Positions 7,425 to 15,815 of a stretch of DNA of 64,000 bases are shown one piece after another. The translations under genes and the position numbers were made by a program. The notes below the pieces were generated by a model. That model saw nothing but the letters and a program-made list of their open reading frames with translations, was not told the origin of the DNA and did not search any database. Location of the stretch: NCBI GenBank assembly GCA_964350145.1, contig CAYGJL010000004.1, forward strand, positions 1 through 64,000, written 5' to 3'. Positions within the stretch are counted from its first letter, which is position 1. Every line of letters starts with the position of its first letter. This stretch comes from JACDCY01 sp964350145. GTDB lineage: Bacteria; Gemmatimonadota; Gemmatimonadetes; Gemmatimonadales; Gemmatimonadaceae.

Positions 7425-8771
7425 GTGCCGTCAAAAGTTCTCGGTTGCGTCGTCGCTGCCGTTCTCGTTGGGTGCACGACGGTGCCAGTCTCCGACCGGA
7501 TACCCGCTAATGCGACTCCGATCGATCCCGCGCTTGCCGTCGCGACGTTCGATACGGCGTGGACGACGATCCAGCGGACCTACTACGACAGCACCTTCCG
7601 CGGCATCGACTGGCCCGGTGTGCGAACCGAGCTGCGCCCGCGCGCGGCGTCAGCCCGCACAGTCGGCGAGCTGCGCGCGACCATCCGCGCGATGCTTTCA
7701 CGCATGGGCGAGTCGCACTTCGGCTTGATTCCGGCCGAGATCGTGAGAGCGACCGCCGACGCGGATGAGGACGAGCCCGACTCCGGCGCTCCGGGTGACG
7801 TGGGGATCGAAGTGCGGATCGTCGGAGGCGCGCCGGTGGCTTGGCGGGTCGATTCGACGGGCCCGGCATACGCCGCGGGAGTTCGCCCGGGGTGGATCAT
7901 CGAGGAAGTGGACGGGCTTAGTGTCCGCCCCGCTGTCGCCGCGGCGCTCGCACTACCCGATCCGCGCGACCGGAAGGAAGCCTTCCGGCTCGCCGGCGCG
8001 CGGCTCCGCAAGCGGCTCGATGGCGACTCCGGCACGACCGTCCACGCGCAATTCATTGACGGCAGCGGACGGAAGGCGATCCTGGCGATCACGCGCCGCA
8101 GCGAGCCCGGCCAGATCGTACGCTTCGGCAATCTTCCGCCGCTGAACGTGCGGCTGGAGCGCTCCCGCGTTCTGTCGCCCGGCGGCTGCGTCGGATACGT
8201 CAGCTTCAACATCTGGCTGACGCCGATCAGCGCGGCGTTCGACAGCACGATGCAGGAACTGGCCGATTGCCGCGGAATCGTCCTCGACCTGCGCGGCAAT
8301 CCCGGAGGGATCGCCGGGCTCTCGATGGGCATCGGCGGCTACTTCGTGGACACCATCGTGCCCCTGGGGATCCTCAAGACGCGGGGCAACGAGCTGCGTC
8401 TCGTGACCAACCCGCGCCGGGTGTCGTTCAGCGGACGGCCCGTCCGCGTGTACGACCGGCCCCTGGCGATCCTCGTGGACGGGGAGTCGGTGAGCACCAG
8501 CGAGATCTTCGCGGCCGGACTGCAGTATCTTCAGCGGGCGCGGGTGTTCGGCGATACCACCTCGGGGCAAGCGCTGCCCGCCCTGATGAAGCGGCTGCCC
8601 AACGACGACGTGCTGCTGCACGTATTCTCGGATTATACGCTGCCCGACGGAACCAGGCTCGAGGCCAGGGGTGTCATCCCGGATGAGGTCGTGGGCGTGA
8701 GCCGCGGCGATCTGCTGCTCGGCCGGGATGCGGCCCTGTTGGCCGCTTTCGCGTGGATCCGAAGCAGGTGA
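7425..8771 (+). CDS. S41 family peptidase, lipoprotein, likely Ser-His type
   Basis: C-terminal-processing-protease fold protein of 448 residues. It starts at GTG with a signal ending in a lipobox (VLVGC, cysteine 17). A helical cap region is followed by a PDZ-like part (VDSTGPAYAAGVRPGWIIEEVDG, about 145-165) and the S41 core: VGYVSF, IVLDLRGNPGG and VSTSEIFAAGLQ with the candidate catalytic Ser near 359. The lysine normally found in the TxGKG motif is replaced by Gln (TTSGQ, about 382), while GESHFGL near 98 supplies a histidine as in tricorn/IRBP-like S41B enzymes. The stop codon lies inside the first heptamer of the next array. Confidence 0.87.
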   Translation: MPSKVLGCVVAAVLVGCTTVPVSDRIPANATPIDPALAVATFDTAWTTIQRTYYDSTFRGIDWPGVRTELRPRAASARTVGELRATIRAMLSRMGESHFGLIPAEIVRATADADEDEPDSGAPGDVGIEVRIVGGAPVAWRVDSTGPAYAAGVRPGWIIEEVDGLSVRPAVAAALALPDPRDRKEAFRLAGARLRKRLDGDSGTTVHAQFIDGSGRKAILAITRRSEPGQIVRFGNLPPLNVRLERSRVLSPGGCVGYVSFNIWLTPISAAFDSTMQELADCRGIVLDLRGNPGGIAGLSMGIGGYFVDTIVPLGILKTRGNELRLVTNPRRVSFSGRPVRVYDRPLAILVDGESVSTSEIFAAGLQYLQRARVFGDTTSGQALPALMKRLPNDDVLLHVFSDYTLPDGTRLEARGVIPDEVVGVSRGDLLLGRDAALLAAFAWIRSR

Positions 8772-8868
8772 CTAGTGACTAGTGACTAGTGACTAGTGAA
8801 AACACGACGCACCTTATAACCGACGTTTTTCCGCAGTTCCCAACCACTAGCGACTAGTCACTAGTCAC
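8768..8868. repeat. Heptamer array pair 3 (GTGACTA flavour), inverted arms
   Basis: Left arm GTGACTA x4 (8768-8795); right arm (8845-8868) is its complement CACTAGCG ACTAGTC ACTAGTC AC. About 45-49 nt separate the arms, so a hairpin of roughly 24 bp is possible. The S41 stop TGA (8769-8771) is within the first heptamer, and the right arm ends 10 nt before the next gene's Shine-Dalgarno. Confidence 0.88.
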
Positions 8869-8892
8869 AGGCTCTTTAAGGAGATACAAGTG

Positions 8893-9663
8893 ATGTCCAC
8901 CGTACTCAGCCGCCGAAACGGGCTGCTTGCTGCGCTCGCCTTCCTGCCGTCGCTCGCGCTCGCGCAGACCACGCCGCTTCCGGCGGCCAGGGACCTCGTG
9001 GCCAAGCACGTCGTGGCCATCGGCGGCCGTGATGCCGTTCTGCGCCACCCGTTCTTCCGAGCCAAGGGCACGTTCGGCATGCCCGCCGCCGGCATGACCG
9101 GCGAGATGGAAGTCGCAGGCGCGCAGCCGAACCTCGTCTTCATGAAGATCACGATTCCCGGCATGGGCGACATGCTCCAGGGATTCGACGGTACCAACGC
9201 CTGGTCGCTGGATCCGATGCAGGGTCCGCGTCTGATCGAGGGCGAGGAGTTGGCGCAGATGGCCGACGAAGCCGAGTTCGCGTCCGTGCTGCGCGAGTCG
9301 GCGAGCATCGCGTCGCTGGAGACCACCGAGATCGTGACGCTGGGCGGCCAGCAGTGCTACAAGGTGAAGATCGTCCGCAAGAGCGGCCGCGAGACCTTCG
9401 ATTGCTACGCGGTGGAATCCGGATTGCTGATCGGCGGCTTCGCCAAGCAGAAGACACCCATGGGCGAGATCGAGGCGACCACAGAGTACTCCGACTACAA
9501 GGACTTCAACGGAATCAAGCAGCCGACGAAGGTCACGCTGAGCATGATGGGCCAGCAGCAGGTGATGGAATTCACGTCGTACGAGTACGGGCCGATGGAC
9601 GCGGCGGTGTTCACGGCGCCGGCGCCCGTCGCCACGCTGATCGCGCAGAAGCCGGGCAACTAA
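8893..9663 (+). CDS. Exported LolA-like protein (outer-membrane lipoprotein-sorting-like)
   Basis: A 256-residue exported protein with a signal peptide (LLAALAFLPSLALA, cleavage before QTTPLP). The mature protein begins ARDLVAKHVVAIGGRDAVLRH, the usual opening of proteins annotated as LolA-like, then alternates beta strands (NLVFMKITIPGMGDMLQGFDGTN is split by a turn near 90; YKVKIVRKSGRETFDCYAV; EIEATTEYSDYKDFNGIKQP). These features suggest an open half-barrel that binds lipid or lipoprotein. The Shine-Dalgarno AAGGAG at 8878-8883 supports ATG at 8893, with GTG at 8890 as an alternative. Its true ligand is unknown. Confidence 0.7.
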   Translation: MSTVLSRRNGLLAALAFLPSLALAQTTPLPAARDLVAKHVVAIGGRDAVLRHPFFRAKGTFGMPAAGMTGEMEVAGAQPNLVFMKITIPGMGDMLQGFDGTNAWSLDPMQGPRLIEGEELAQMADEAEFASVLRESASIASLETTEIVTLGGQQCYKVKIVRKSGRETFDCYAVESGLLIGGFAKQKTPMGEIEATTEYSDYKDFNGIKQPTKVTLSMMGQQQVMEFTSYEYGPMDAAVFTAPAPVATLIAQKPGN

Positions 9664-9670
9664 CCCGACG

Positions 9671-10591
9671 GTGTACGCCACATCGAGCGCGCCGTCGGCC
9701 GTCCGCGCGCTGGCTACGGGCCTCGTGGATTACGCGGGCCTGTTCCCCCCCGCGCAGCTCGGGATGCCCGAGTCGATGCGGAACTACGCCGGGTACCAGG
9801 GCGGCCCGCATGCCTGGATGCTCGGGCGCTTCATCGTGCCCGTGGCGAGGCTAGCCGAGTTCGACGCCATTTCCGCGGAGCTGTTGCCGAGCGGGGAAGG
9901 ATCCGCGCCGTGGAGGGTCACCGCGCTCGCCGGCGACGATTTTCCAGCCGATGTACAGGAGGCGCTCAAGTTCAACTGCCGCCACTGGGAGGGGTCGGCG
10001 ATCGGGCACGCCGTCATAGACACGATCGAGCTGCGCGCATCGCCTGGCTTCGATCCGGCCGCGGCTCGCGCGGCCGCTCCGGATTTCTTCACGCTGTACG
10101 TGGAGATCGCTCCGGGCGGAGACGCGGGACCAGTGCTCGACTCGGTTCAGCGCGCCGGCGTGCGCGCGAAGATCCGCACGGGCGGGGTGACGGCCGATGC
10201 GTTTCCGGCGCCGGACGACGTCGTAGCGTTTCTGGCGGCGTGCGCGGAGCGCCGGCTCGCGTTCAAGGCGACGGCAGGGCTGCACCACGCGGTTCGGGCC
10301 GTGTATCCTCTCACGTACGAGAGCGGGAGCCAGCGGGGAACGATGTACGGATTTCTCAACGTGTTTCTCGCCGCCGCGGCGCTGCTCGCCGGCGCGCAGG
10401 CGGACGAGGCGCGGGCAATTCTCCTGGAGTCGGACTTGAGCGCATTTCGATTCGACGATGGCGGGGTTACGTGGCGCGAGCGGCGGCTCTCGACGGAAGC
10501 GATCGCGCGCTCCCGCGAGCTCGCGACGTCGTTCGGCTCGTGCTCCTTTCGCGAGCCGGTGGACGAGCTGATCGCCGCCGGGCTGATCTGA
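9671..10591 (+). CDS. Conserved-looking protein of unknown function, coupled to fahA
   Basis: A 306-residue cytosolic protein without signal peptide or membrane segments, read from GTG 7 nt after the LolA-like gene. I do not recognise its family. Notable segments are GLVDYAGLFPPAQLGM at the start, PHAWMLGRFIVP, FFTLYVEIAPGG, VRAKIRTGGVTADAFP, FKATAGLHHAVR and GFLNVFLAAA. The alternation of strands and helices (KIRTGG, then FKATAGLHH) suggests an alpha/beta barrel with a basic, phosphate-like binding site, but this is guesswork. Its TGA overlaps the fahA ATG (TGATG), so it is probably made with fumarylacetoacetase and may act in tyrosine or aromatic breakdown. Confidence 0.8.
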   Translation: MYATSSAPSAVRALATGLVDYAGLFPPAQLGMPESMRNYAGYQGGPHAWMLGRFIVPVARLAEFDAISAELLPSGEGSAPWRVTALAGDDFPADVQEALKFNCRHWEGSAIGHAVIDTIELRASPGFDPAAARAAAPDFFTLYVEIAPGGDAGPVLDSVQRAGVRAKIRTGGVTADAFPAPDDVVAFLAACAERRLAFKATAGLHHAVRAVYPLTYESGSQRGTMYGFLNVFLAAAALLAGAQADEARAILLESDLSAFRFDDGGVTWRERRLSTEAIARSRELATSFGSCSFREPVDELIAAGLI

Positions 10592-11913
10592 TGCCTGCGA
10601 TCAACGAGACGCACGATCCGGCGCTGCGTTCGTGGGTGGAGTCGGCCAACGATCCCGCGACCGACTTCCCGATCCAGAACCTGCCGTTCGGCGTGTTCTC
10701 GCAATCGGGCGGTGAGCCGCGGGTCGGGGTCGCGATCGGTGACCAGATCCTCGACGTCACAGCCTGCCTCGAGGCCAACCTGCTGGAGAGCGACGCCGCG
10801 TTCGCGGCCGCGGAGGCGTGCAGGTCCACGACGCTCAACGCATTGATGGCGGCGGATCGCCTGTCGGTGTCGGGGCTGCGACTCGAGCTCAGCCGCCTCC
10901 TGCGCGACGAGGAGTCCGGCGGCCCGGGCGCGCGCGCGACGGCGGCGGTGCTCGTTCCGATGAGCGAGGCGCGAATGCACCTTCCCGCCGACATCGGCGA
11001 CTACACCGACTTCTACGCGTCCATAGATCACGCCACCAACATCGGGAAGATGTTCCGGCCCGACAATCCGCTCTTGCCGAACTACCGGCACGTGCCGATC
11101 GGCTATCACGGGCGCGCCTCCTCCATCGTCGCGAGCGGCGCGGCGGTCCGCCGTCCGCTCGGCCAGACGAAGCCCGCCGACGCCGAGACGCCGGTGTTCG
11201 GGCCGTCGAAGCTGCTGGACTACGAAGCCGAGGTTGGGTTCTTCGTTGCCGGCGGGAACCGGCGCGGAGAGACGATCCCGATCGCGCGCGCGGAAGACCA
11301 CATCTTCGGCTTTTGCATCGTGAACGACTGGTCGGCGCGCGACATCCAGGCGTGGGAATACCAGCCGCTCGGCCCGTTCCTGGCGAAGAATTTCGCGACG
11401 ACCGTATCGCCCTGGGTGGTGACGACGGAAGCGCTCGCGCCGTTCCGCGTCCCGGCGCGCGAGCGCGGCGGGGACGAGCCCGCGCCGCTGCCGTACCTCT
11501 CTTCGACGGGCAACGAAGAAGAGGGCGGCCTGGCACTCACCCTGGACGTACTGCTGCTCACCGAGCGCATGCGCGCCGAGAGCGCGGAGCCGTTCCGCTT
11601 GAGCCGCGGAAGTCTCGCCGACATGTACTGGACACCCGCGCAGATGCTGGCGCACCACGCGAGCAACGGCTGCAACCTGCGTCCCGGTGACCTTCTCGCG
11701 AGCGGAACAGTCTCCGGTAGCAGCGAGGATTCGCGCGGCTGCCTGATGGAGCGCACGAGCCGCGGCGCGAATCCCGTCGCGCTGCCGAACGGCGAGGAGC
11801 GCCGATTCCTCGAGGACGGCGACGAAGTCGTGATGCGCGGCTGCTGCCGGCGAACGGGTTTCGTGACGATCGGGTTCGGGGAGTGCAGGGGAATCGTGGA
11901 GAAGAGCTATTAA
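10591..11913 (+). CDS. fahA: Fumarylacetoacetase
   Basis: Last step of tyrosine/homogentisate breakdown: hydrolyses fumarylacetoacetate to fumarate and acetoacetate. 440 residues, close to the eukaryotic and bacterial FAH length of about 420. The N-terminal domain has FPIQNLPFGVF; the catalytic core shows the metal ligand DYTDFYAS, the base histidine in SIDHATNIG, ligands in YEAEVGFFV, NDWSARDIQ, the lysine in FLAKNF, and the tail GTVSGSSEDSRG. The start overlaps the previous gene. The last two residues and TAA stop lie in the first units of a heptamer array. No other tyrosine-pathway gene is visible here. Confidence 0.96.
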   Translation: MPAINETHDPALRSWVESANDPATDFPIQNLPFGVFSQSGGEPRVGVAIGDQILDVTACLEANLLESDAAFAAAEACRSTTLNALMAADRLSVSGLRLELSRLLRDEESGGPGARATAAVLVPMSEARMHLPADIGDYTDFYASIDHATNIGKMFRPDNPLLPNYRHVPIGYHGRASSIVASGAAVRRPLGQTKPADAETPVFGPSKLLDYEAEVGFFVAGGNRRGETIPIARAEDHIFGFCIVNDWSARDIQAWEYQPLGPFLAKNFATTVSPWVVTTEALAPFRVPARERGGDEPAPLPYLSSTGNEEEGGLALTLDVLLLTERMRAESAEPFRLSRGSLADMYWTPAQMLAHHASNGCNLRPGDLLASGTVSGSSEDSRGCLMERTSRGANPVALPNGEERRFLEDGDEVVMRGCCRRTGFVTIGFGECRGIVEKSY

Positions 11914-12023
11914 CTGTTAGCTATTGGCTACTGGCTATTGGCTGTTAGCTACTGCTCCGATTGCCGAGATCTTCCTGTTGTTCCGCTCAGCTAATAGCCA
12001 AAAGCCAATAGCCAGCAGCTGTC
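11905..12023. repeat. Heptamer array pair 4 (AGCTATT flavour), inverted arms
   Basis: Left arm 11905-11953: AGCTATT, AACTGTT, AGCTATT, GGCTACT, GGCTATT, GGCTGTT, AGCTACT. Right arm 11989-12023: AGCTAAT, AGCCAAA, AGCCAAT, AGCCAGC, AGCTGTC, complementary in type. The loop is about 35 nt. The left arm starts inside the last codons of fahA. Confidence 0.88.
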
Positions 12024-12091
12024 AGTTCGAGCGAACAAAACTTGCACGCGTGTTGTAGTACGTTGAGAGATCAGATCCAGCCCTCCGCACC

Positions 12092-12496
12092 ATGCTCAAA
12101 GAATTCTTCTACAAAGAGACCCTCGGCATCCGCATCACCGTCCGTCCCGTGTACCTGCGGGACCAGTCGGACGCGTCGCGCAATCACTACGTGTTCGCCT
12201 ACTTCGTGCGCATAGAGAACGTCGGCGAGCAGCCAGCTCAGCTGCTTTCGCGCAGATGGCTGATCCACGACTCGATCGGCGAGGACACGGAGGTGGTAGG
12301 CGACGGAGTCGTCGGGCAGCAGCCGCTCATCGCCCCTGGCAAGGTGCACGAGTACCGCAGCTTCTGCGTGCTGAAGTCGCAGGAGGGGCACATGGAGGGG
12401 CAGTACAATTTCATGCTCCCCGACGGTGGGGAGTTTTCGGCGGAGATTCCGAGATTTGTTTTGAGCGCGAACTCGTCGAGTGGGTTGCCATCGTGA
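12092..12496 (+). CDS. apaG: ApaG family protein
   Basis: Small cytosolic immunoglobulin-like protein linked in enterobacteria to magnesium/cobalt efflux and to diadenosine tetraphosphate metabolism; its real activity is unclear. 134 residues with the family segments GIRITVRPVYL, YVFAYFVRIENVG, LLSRRWLIHD, VVGQQPLIAPGKVHEY and MEGQYNFMLPDGGEFSAEIPRF. These cover the whole domain. It stands alone between two heptamer array pairs, on the plus strand, so it may have its own promoter in the 70 nt upstream. Confidence 0.93.
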   Translation: MLKEFFYKETLGIRITVRPVYLRDQSDASRNHYVFAYFVRIENVGEQPAQLLSRRWLIHDSIGEDTEVVGDGVVGQQPLIAPGKVHEYRSFCVLKSQEGHMEGQYNFMLPDGGEFSAEIPRFVLSANSSSGLPS

Positions 12497-12500
12497 CAGC

Positions 12501-12668
12501 GCTGCGTGCTGCGTCCTGCGGCCTGCGCCCTGGCTGGCTGCGGTGCCTCACGCGGCATTGTCGGAGCCCGCTGGCAATGCAACGGTCGTCATGAATCGTC
12601 AGTGGTTCGGTAGGACCAGTCGGGAGTCGAGATTTCTGCTAGGGCGCAGCACGCAGGACGCAGGGCAG
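12501..12668. repeat. Heptamer array pair 5 (CCTGCGT flavour), inverted arms
   Basis: Left arm: GCTGCGT, GCTGCGT, CCTGCGG, CCTGCGC, CCTGGCT from 12501 to 12535, starting 4 nt after the apaG stop. Right arm 12641-12668: AGGGCGC, AGCACGC, AGGACGC, AGGGCAG, complementary in type. The roughly 105 nt between the arms hold no credible gene. Confidence 0.82.
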
Positions 12669-12688
12669 TTAACCGCCGTCCGGTTGTC

Positions 12689-13330
12689 GTGCGCAGAATA
12701 ATCGACATCTCCACGCCGGTGGTTAACGGCGGCCTGGTCTATCCCGGCAATCCGGCCATTGAGATAACCCCGCAGCAATCAATCGCAAAGGGCGCGTCCG
12801 CCAACGTCAGTTCCGTTTTTTTCGGCTCCCACACCGCCACGCACGTGGACGCCGCCAAGCACTTCTTCGACGACGGCGAGACGGTGGATATGCTGCCGCT
12901 GGACAGGCTGATCGGGCGCGCGACGGTGCTCGAGTTCGCCGAGGACGTCATGCAAATCGGCGCGAAGGAGCTGGATGGCCAGCCGCTCGACGGCGTGCGC
13001 CGGGTGCTGCTCAAGACCCGCAATTCCGCGCTGCTCGAGCAGGCCGAGTTCACGCGCAACTATACGTTTCTCGCGCCGGATGGCGCTGAGCTGCTCGCGG
13101 AGCGGGGTGTAGAGCTCGTGGGGATCGATTATCTATCCATCGAGCAGTTCCACTCGGGCCATCACCGCACGCACCGTACTCTGCTCGAGCGCAGGATCGT
13201 GATCGTGGAAGGGCTGCAGCTCGGAGGGGTCGCGCCGGGCGTGTACGACTTCATCTGCCTGCCGCTCAGACTCGCGGGCATGGACGGTGCACCAGCGAGG
13301 GCGGTCCTGCTGGAGATAGACGCGGACTAA
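12689..13330 (+). CDS. Cyclase family protein (kynurenine-formamidase-like hydrolase)
   Basis: Metal-dependent hydrolase of the cyclase/KynB family, which includes arylformamidases. 213 residues from a GTG start: RRIIDISTPVVNGGLVYPGNP is the standard opening, and GSHTATHVDAAKHFFDDG corresponds to the family HxGTHxDxPxH metal site. IDYLSIEQF and LERRIVIVEGL are also family-like. Substrate cannot be told from sequence; kynurenine formamidase would fit the neighbouring aromatic degradation gene fahA, but no other kyn genes are here. There is no strong Shine-Dalgarno. Confidence 0.85.
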   Translation: MRRIIDISTPVVNGGLVYPGNPAIEITPQQSIAKGASANVSSVFFGSHTATHVDAAKHFFDDGETVDMLPLDRLIGRATVLEFAEDVMQIGAKELDGQPLDGVRRVLLKTRNSALLEQAEFTRNYTFLAPDGAELLAERGVELVGIDYLSIEQFHSGHHRTHRTLLERRIVIVEGLQLGGVAPGVYDFICLPLRLAGMDGAPARAVLLEIDAD

Positions 13331-13375
13331 CGCTGGGCGGCAGACTGCCGCGAACGAGCAACCTCCGGAGCTCAC

Positions 13376-14269
13376 ATGCAACTGGCGATGATCGGGCTCG
13401 GCAAGATGGGCGGCAACATGAGCGCGCGGCTGCTGCGCGCGGGACACTCGGTCGTGGTGTACGATCGCGATCCAGAAACAATCGCCCGGTACGTCGAGCT
13501 TGGCGGGACAGGCGCGCGGGAGCTGGGCGAAGTAGTGGATCAACTCAGCCCGCGCAGAGTCGTATGGCTGATGATACCGGCGGGTGCTCCGGTGGACGAG
13601 ACGATCGACGCGCTCAGGCCCCGGCTTGCCGCCGGCGACATCATCATTGACGGCGGCAACTCCAACTACCACGACACGCGCCGCCGCGCGGCGCTGCTCG
13701 AGCGCGACGGGATCGAGCTGCTGGACTGCGGCACGAGCGGCGGGATATGGGGGCTCGAGCTGGGCTACTGCCTGATGATCGGCGGCCCGCGGGGCACGTT
13801 CTCGTATTGCGAGGAGATCTTCCGCGCGCTGGCCCAGGAGGGCGGATACGCGCACGTCGGCGCCGCGGGCGCCGGGCACTACGTGAAAATGGTCCACAAC
13901 GGCATCGAATACGGCCTGCTGCAGGCATACGCCGAGGGCTACGAGATACTGAATGCGTCGCCGTACGAGCTCGATCTACACAAGATCGCCGCGCTGTGGA
14001 ATCACGGCAGCGTCGTGCACTCGTGGCTAAACGAGCTGGCGGAGCGCGCGCTGAAGGATCCGGCGGGCGTGGAAGCGCTGCAGGGTTTTGTGCCGGACAG
14101 CGGCGAAGGTCGCTGGACCGTGCAGGAGGCGGTGGACCTCGACGTGCCGGCGCCGGTGATCACGCTCGCGTTGCTCATGCGGCTCCGGTCGCGGCAGGAC
14201 GACTCGTACGGCGCCAAGCTGATCGCTGCACTGCGCAACGAGTTCGGAGGTCACGCCGTAAAGAAGTGA
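13376..14269 (+). CDS. gnd: 6-phosphogluconate dehydrogenase, decarboxylating (short GntZ/YqeC-type)
   Basis: Oxidises 6-phosphogluconate to ribulose 5-phosphate and CO2. 297 residues, the short form without the long C-terminal repeat of the E. coli enzyme, a form usually NAD-dependent. Seen: Rossmann start IGLGKMGGNMSARLL, IIIDGGNSNYHDTRRR, the signature GTSGGIWGLELGYCLMIGG, then GAGHYVKMVHNGIEYGLLQ with the catalytic Lys and substrate-binding residues. With zwf 1.5 kb away it supplies the oxidative pentose phosphate branch. The stop codon is in the first heptamer of the following array. Confidence 0.95.
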   Translation: MQLAMIGLGKMGGNMSARLLRAGHSVVVYDRDPETIARYVELGGTGARELGEVVDQLSPRRVVWLMIPAGAPVDETIDALRPRLAAGDIIIDGGNSNYHDTRRRAALLERDGIELLDCGTSGGIWGLELGYCLMIGGPRGTFSYCEEIFRALAQEGGYAHVGAAGAGHYVKMVHNGIEYGLLQAYAEGYEILNASPYELDLHKIAALWNHGSVVHSWLNELAERALKDPAGVEALQGFVPDSGEGRWTVQEAVDLDVPAPVITLALLMRLRSRQDDSYGAKLIAALRNEFGGHAVKK

Positions 14270-14293
14270 CTGGTGACTAGTGACTGGTGACTA
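14266..14293. repeat. Heptamer array 6 (GTGACTG/GTGACTA), single arm
   Basis: GTGACTG, GTGACTA, GTGACTG, GTGACTA, then a decayed GTAACGA. It contains the gnd stop codon and lies between convergent gnd and the acetyl-CoA hydrolase gene. No facing arm is seen. Confidence 0.82.
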
Positions 14294-14328
14294 GTAACGA
14301 CCGCCGCATCACGGCTCCGGATGCCGTG

Positions 14329-15624
14329 TTACTTCACGCGAGCGCGGATACGCGCCGCGTCGCGCGTCAGCTCCGCGCGAAAGTCGGGGTGGGCGATCGA
14401 GATCAACGCGTCCGCGCGCTCGCGCAGTGAGAGCCCGTGCAGATTCACCGCGCCGTATTCCGTCACCATCCAATGCACGTGACCGCGCGTCGTGACGACC
14501 CCGGCCCCGGGCGCCAGCTCGGCCACGATACGCGAGATCGTCCCACCACGCGCCGTGGACGGCATGGCGATGATCGGCTTGCCGCCCCGCGACCGCGCCG
14601 CGCCGCGGATGAAGTCCATCTGTCCCCCGATGCCTGAGTAGATGCGGTGTCCCATCGAATCGGCGCAGACCTGTCCGGTGATGTCGACCTCGATGGCCGA
14701 GTTGATAGCTGTAACTTTCGGATTGCGCGCAATGAGCGCGGTGTCGTTAGTGTGGTCGCAGGGATGAAACTCGACGAGCGGGTTGTCGTGCACGAAGTCG
14801 TACAGGCGCCGGCTTCCGTTCACGAACGAAGTCACGATGCGTCTGTTGTGGACTTGTTTGAAGCGATTGGTTACCGCCCCGGACTCCACGAGGTCAACGA
14901 TGCGGTCGGAGAACATCTCGGTGTGAATCCCCAGGTCCTTCTTGTCGTGCAGTCGGGAGAGGACGGCGTCCGGAATGGCACCGATCCCCATCTGCAGCGT
15001 GGCGCGGTGCTCGACGAGGCCGGCGACGATCTCGCCGATACGCCCCTCAGCCGCGCTCTCCTTTTCCGGGAGGTGCTCGGGGAGGGGCCGGTCCGTGACG
15101 CAAAAGGCGTCGAGGCGCTCGAAGGGTATGGCCGTGTTGCCGAGAGTCCGCGGCATCTGCTCGTTGATCTCGGCGATCACGAAGCGCGCCGAATCGACGG
15201 CGGCGCGGGCGCAGTCCACCGACGTCCCCAGCGAGCAGAAGTTGTGGCGATCCGGCGGAGAGAGTTGCACCATCGCCACGTCGAGCGGGACGACGCCATT
15301 GGTGAAGAGCGATGGAATGTCGGAGAGGAAAATGGGGACGAAGTCGGCCCGCCCGTCATCCACCGGCGCCCGCAAGGAGGGGCCGCAGAAGAGCGCGACG
15401 GAGCGAAAGTGCTCGGCACGATCGGGATTCGTCCACGGAGCCGCGCCCTCGGTGTGGACGTGGTAAAGACGCACCCCTGTGACATCGTCCCGGCGCGTCA
15501 GCGCCTCCAGCAGCGCGAACGGCGTCGCCGCCGCTCCGTGCGCGAAGACCTTCATCCCGCTCGTGATGAGGGAGACGACGTCGCCGGCAGATCCGGCGCG
15601 GGATTTCCAGTTGGTGATGTGCAT
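14329..15624 (-). CDS. Acetyl-CoA hydrolase/transferase family protein
   Basis: CoA-transferase-fold enzyme that releases acetate from acetyl-CoA or moves CoA between carboxylates (acetate, succinate, propionate or 4-hydroxybutyrate). 431 residues starting MHITNWKSRAG. Typical features: VFAHGAAATPFALLEAL near the start, VALFCGPSLR, DVAMVQLSPPD, a glycine-rich LQMGIGAIPDAVLSRL, the active-site glutamate region INSAIEVDITGQVCADS and GIGGQMDFIRGA. It is alone on the minus strand between gnd and zwf. About 190 nt of shared upstream DNA separate it from zwf. The exact acyl specificity is undetermined. Confidence 0.92.
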   Translation of the reverse strand: MHITNWKSRAGSAGDVVSLITSGMKVFAHGAAATPFALLEALTRRDDVTGVRLYHVHTEGAAPWTNPDRAEHFRSVALFCGPSLRAPVDDGRADFVPIFLSDIPSLFTNGVVPLDVAMVQLSPPDRHNFCSLGTSVDCARAAVDSARFVIAEINEQMPRTLGNTAIPFERLDAFCVTDRPLPEHLPEKESAAEGRIGEIVAGLVEHRATLQMGIGAIPDAVLSRLHDKKDLGIHTEMFSDRIVDLVESGAVTNRFKQVHNRRIVTSFVNGSRRLYDFVHDNPLVEFHPCDHTNDTALIARNPKVTAINSAIEVDITGQVCADSMGHRIYSGIGGQMDFIRGAARSRGGKPIIAMPSTARGGTISRIVAELAPGAGVVTTRGHVHWMVTEYGAVNLHGLSLRERADALISIAHPDFRAELTRDAARIRARVK

Positions 15625-15815
15625 GAGGGGATTGTTACTGGTGGCGCCCGGCGGTGCCGCCGTCGTGAAGTATACCTGGCGCCGATGGCTTTGGGTGCAG
15701 GCATGTCGGCCCGACGCGGTAAAGCAGACAATCGTTTCCTGAAGCCGCGGGTCCCGGGTGGCGCACTGCTTGCCTGTGCTGACAATGAACTCGTCTTGGA
15801 AAAGAAGACTTGCCA

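Noticed and set aside
12480..12701. Small gene between apaG and the cyclase-family gene
   Set aside because: The frame is made of the heptamer arms and loop, with low-complexity translation and no ribosome site.
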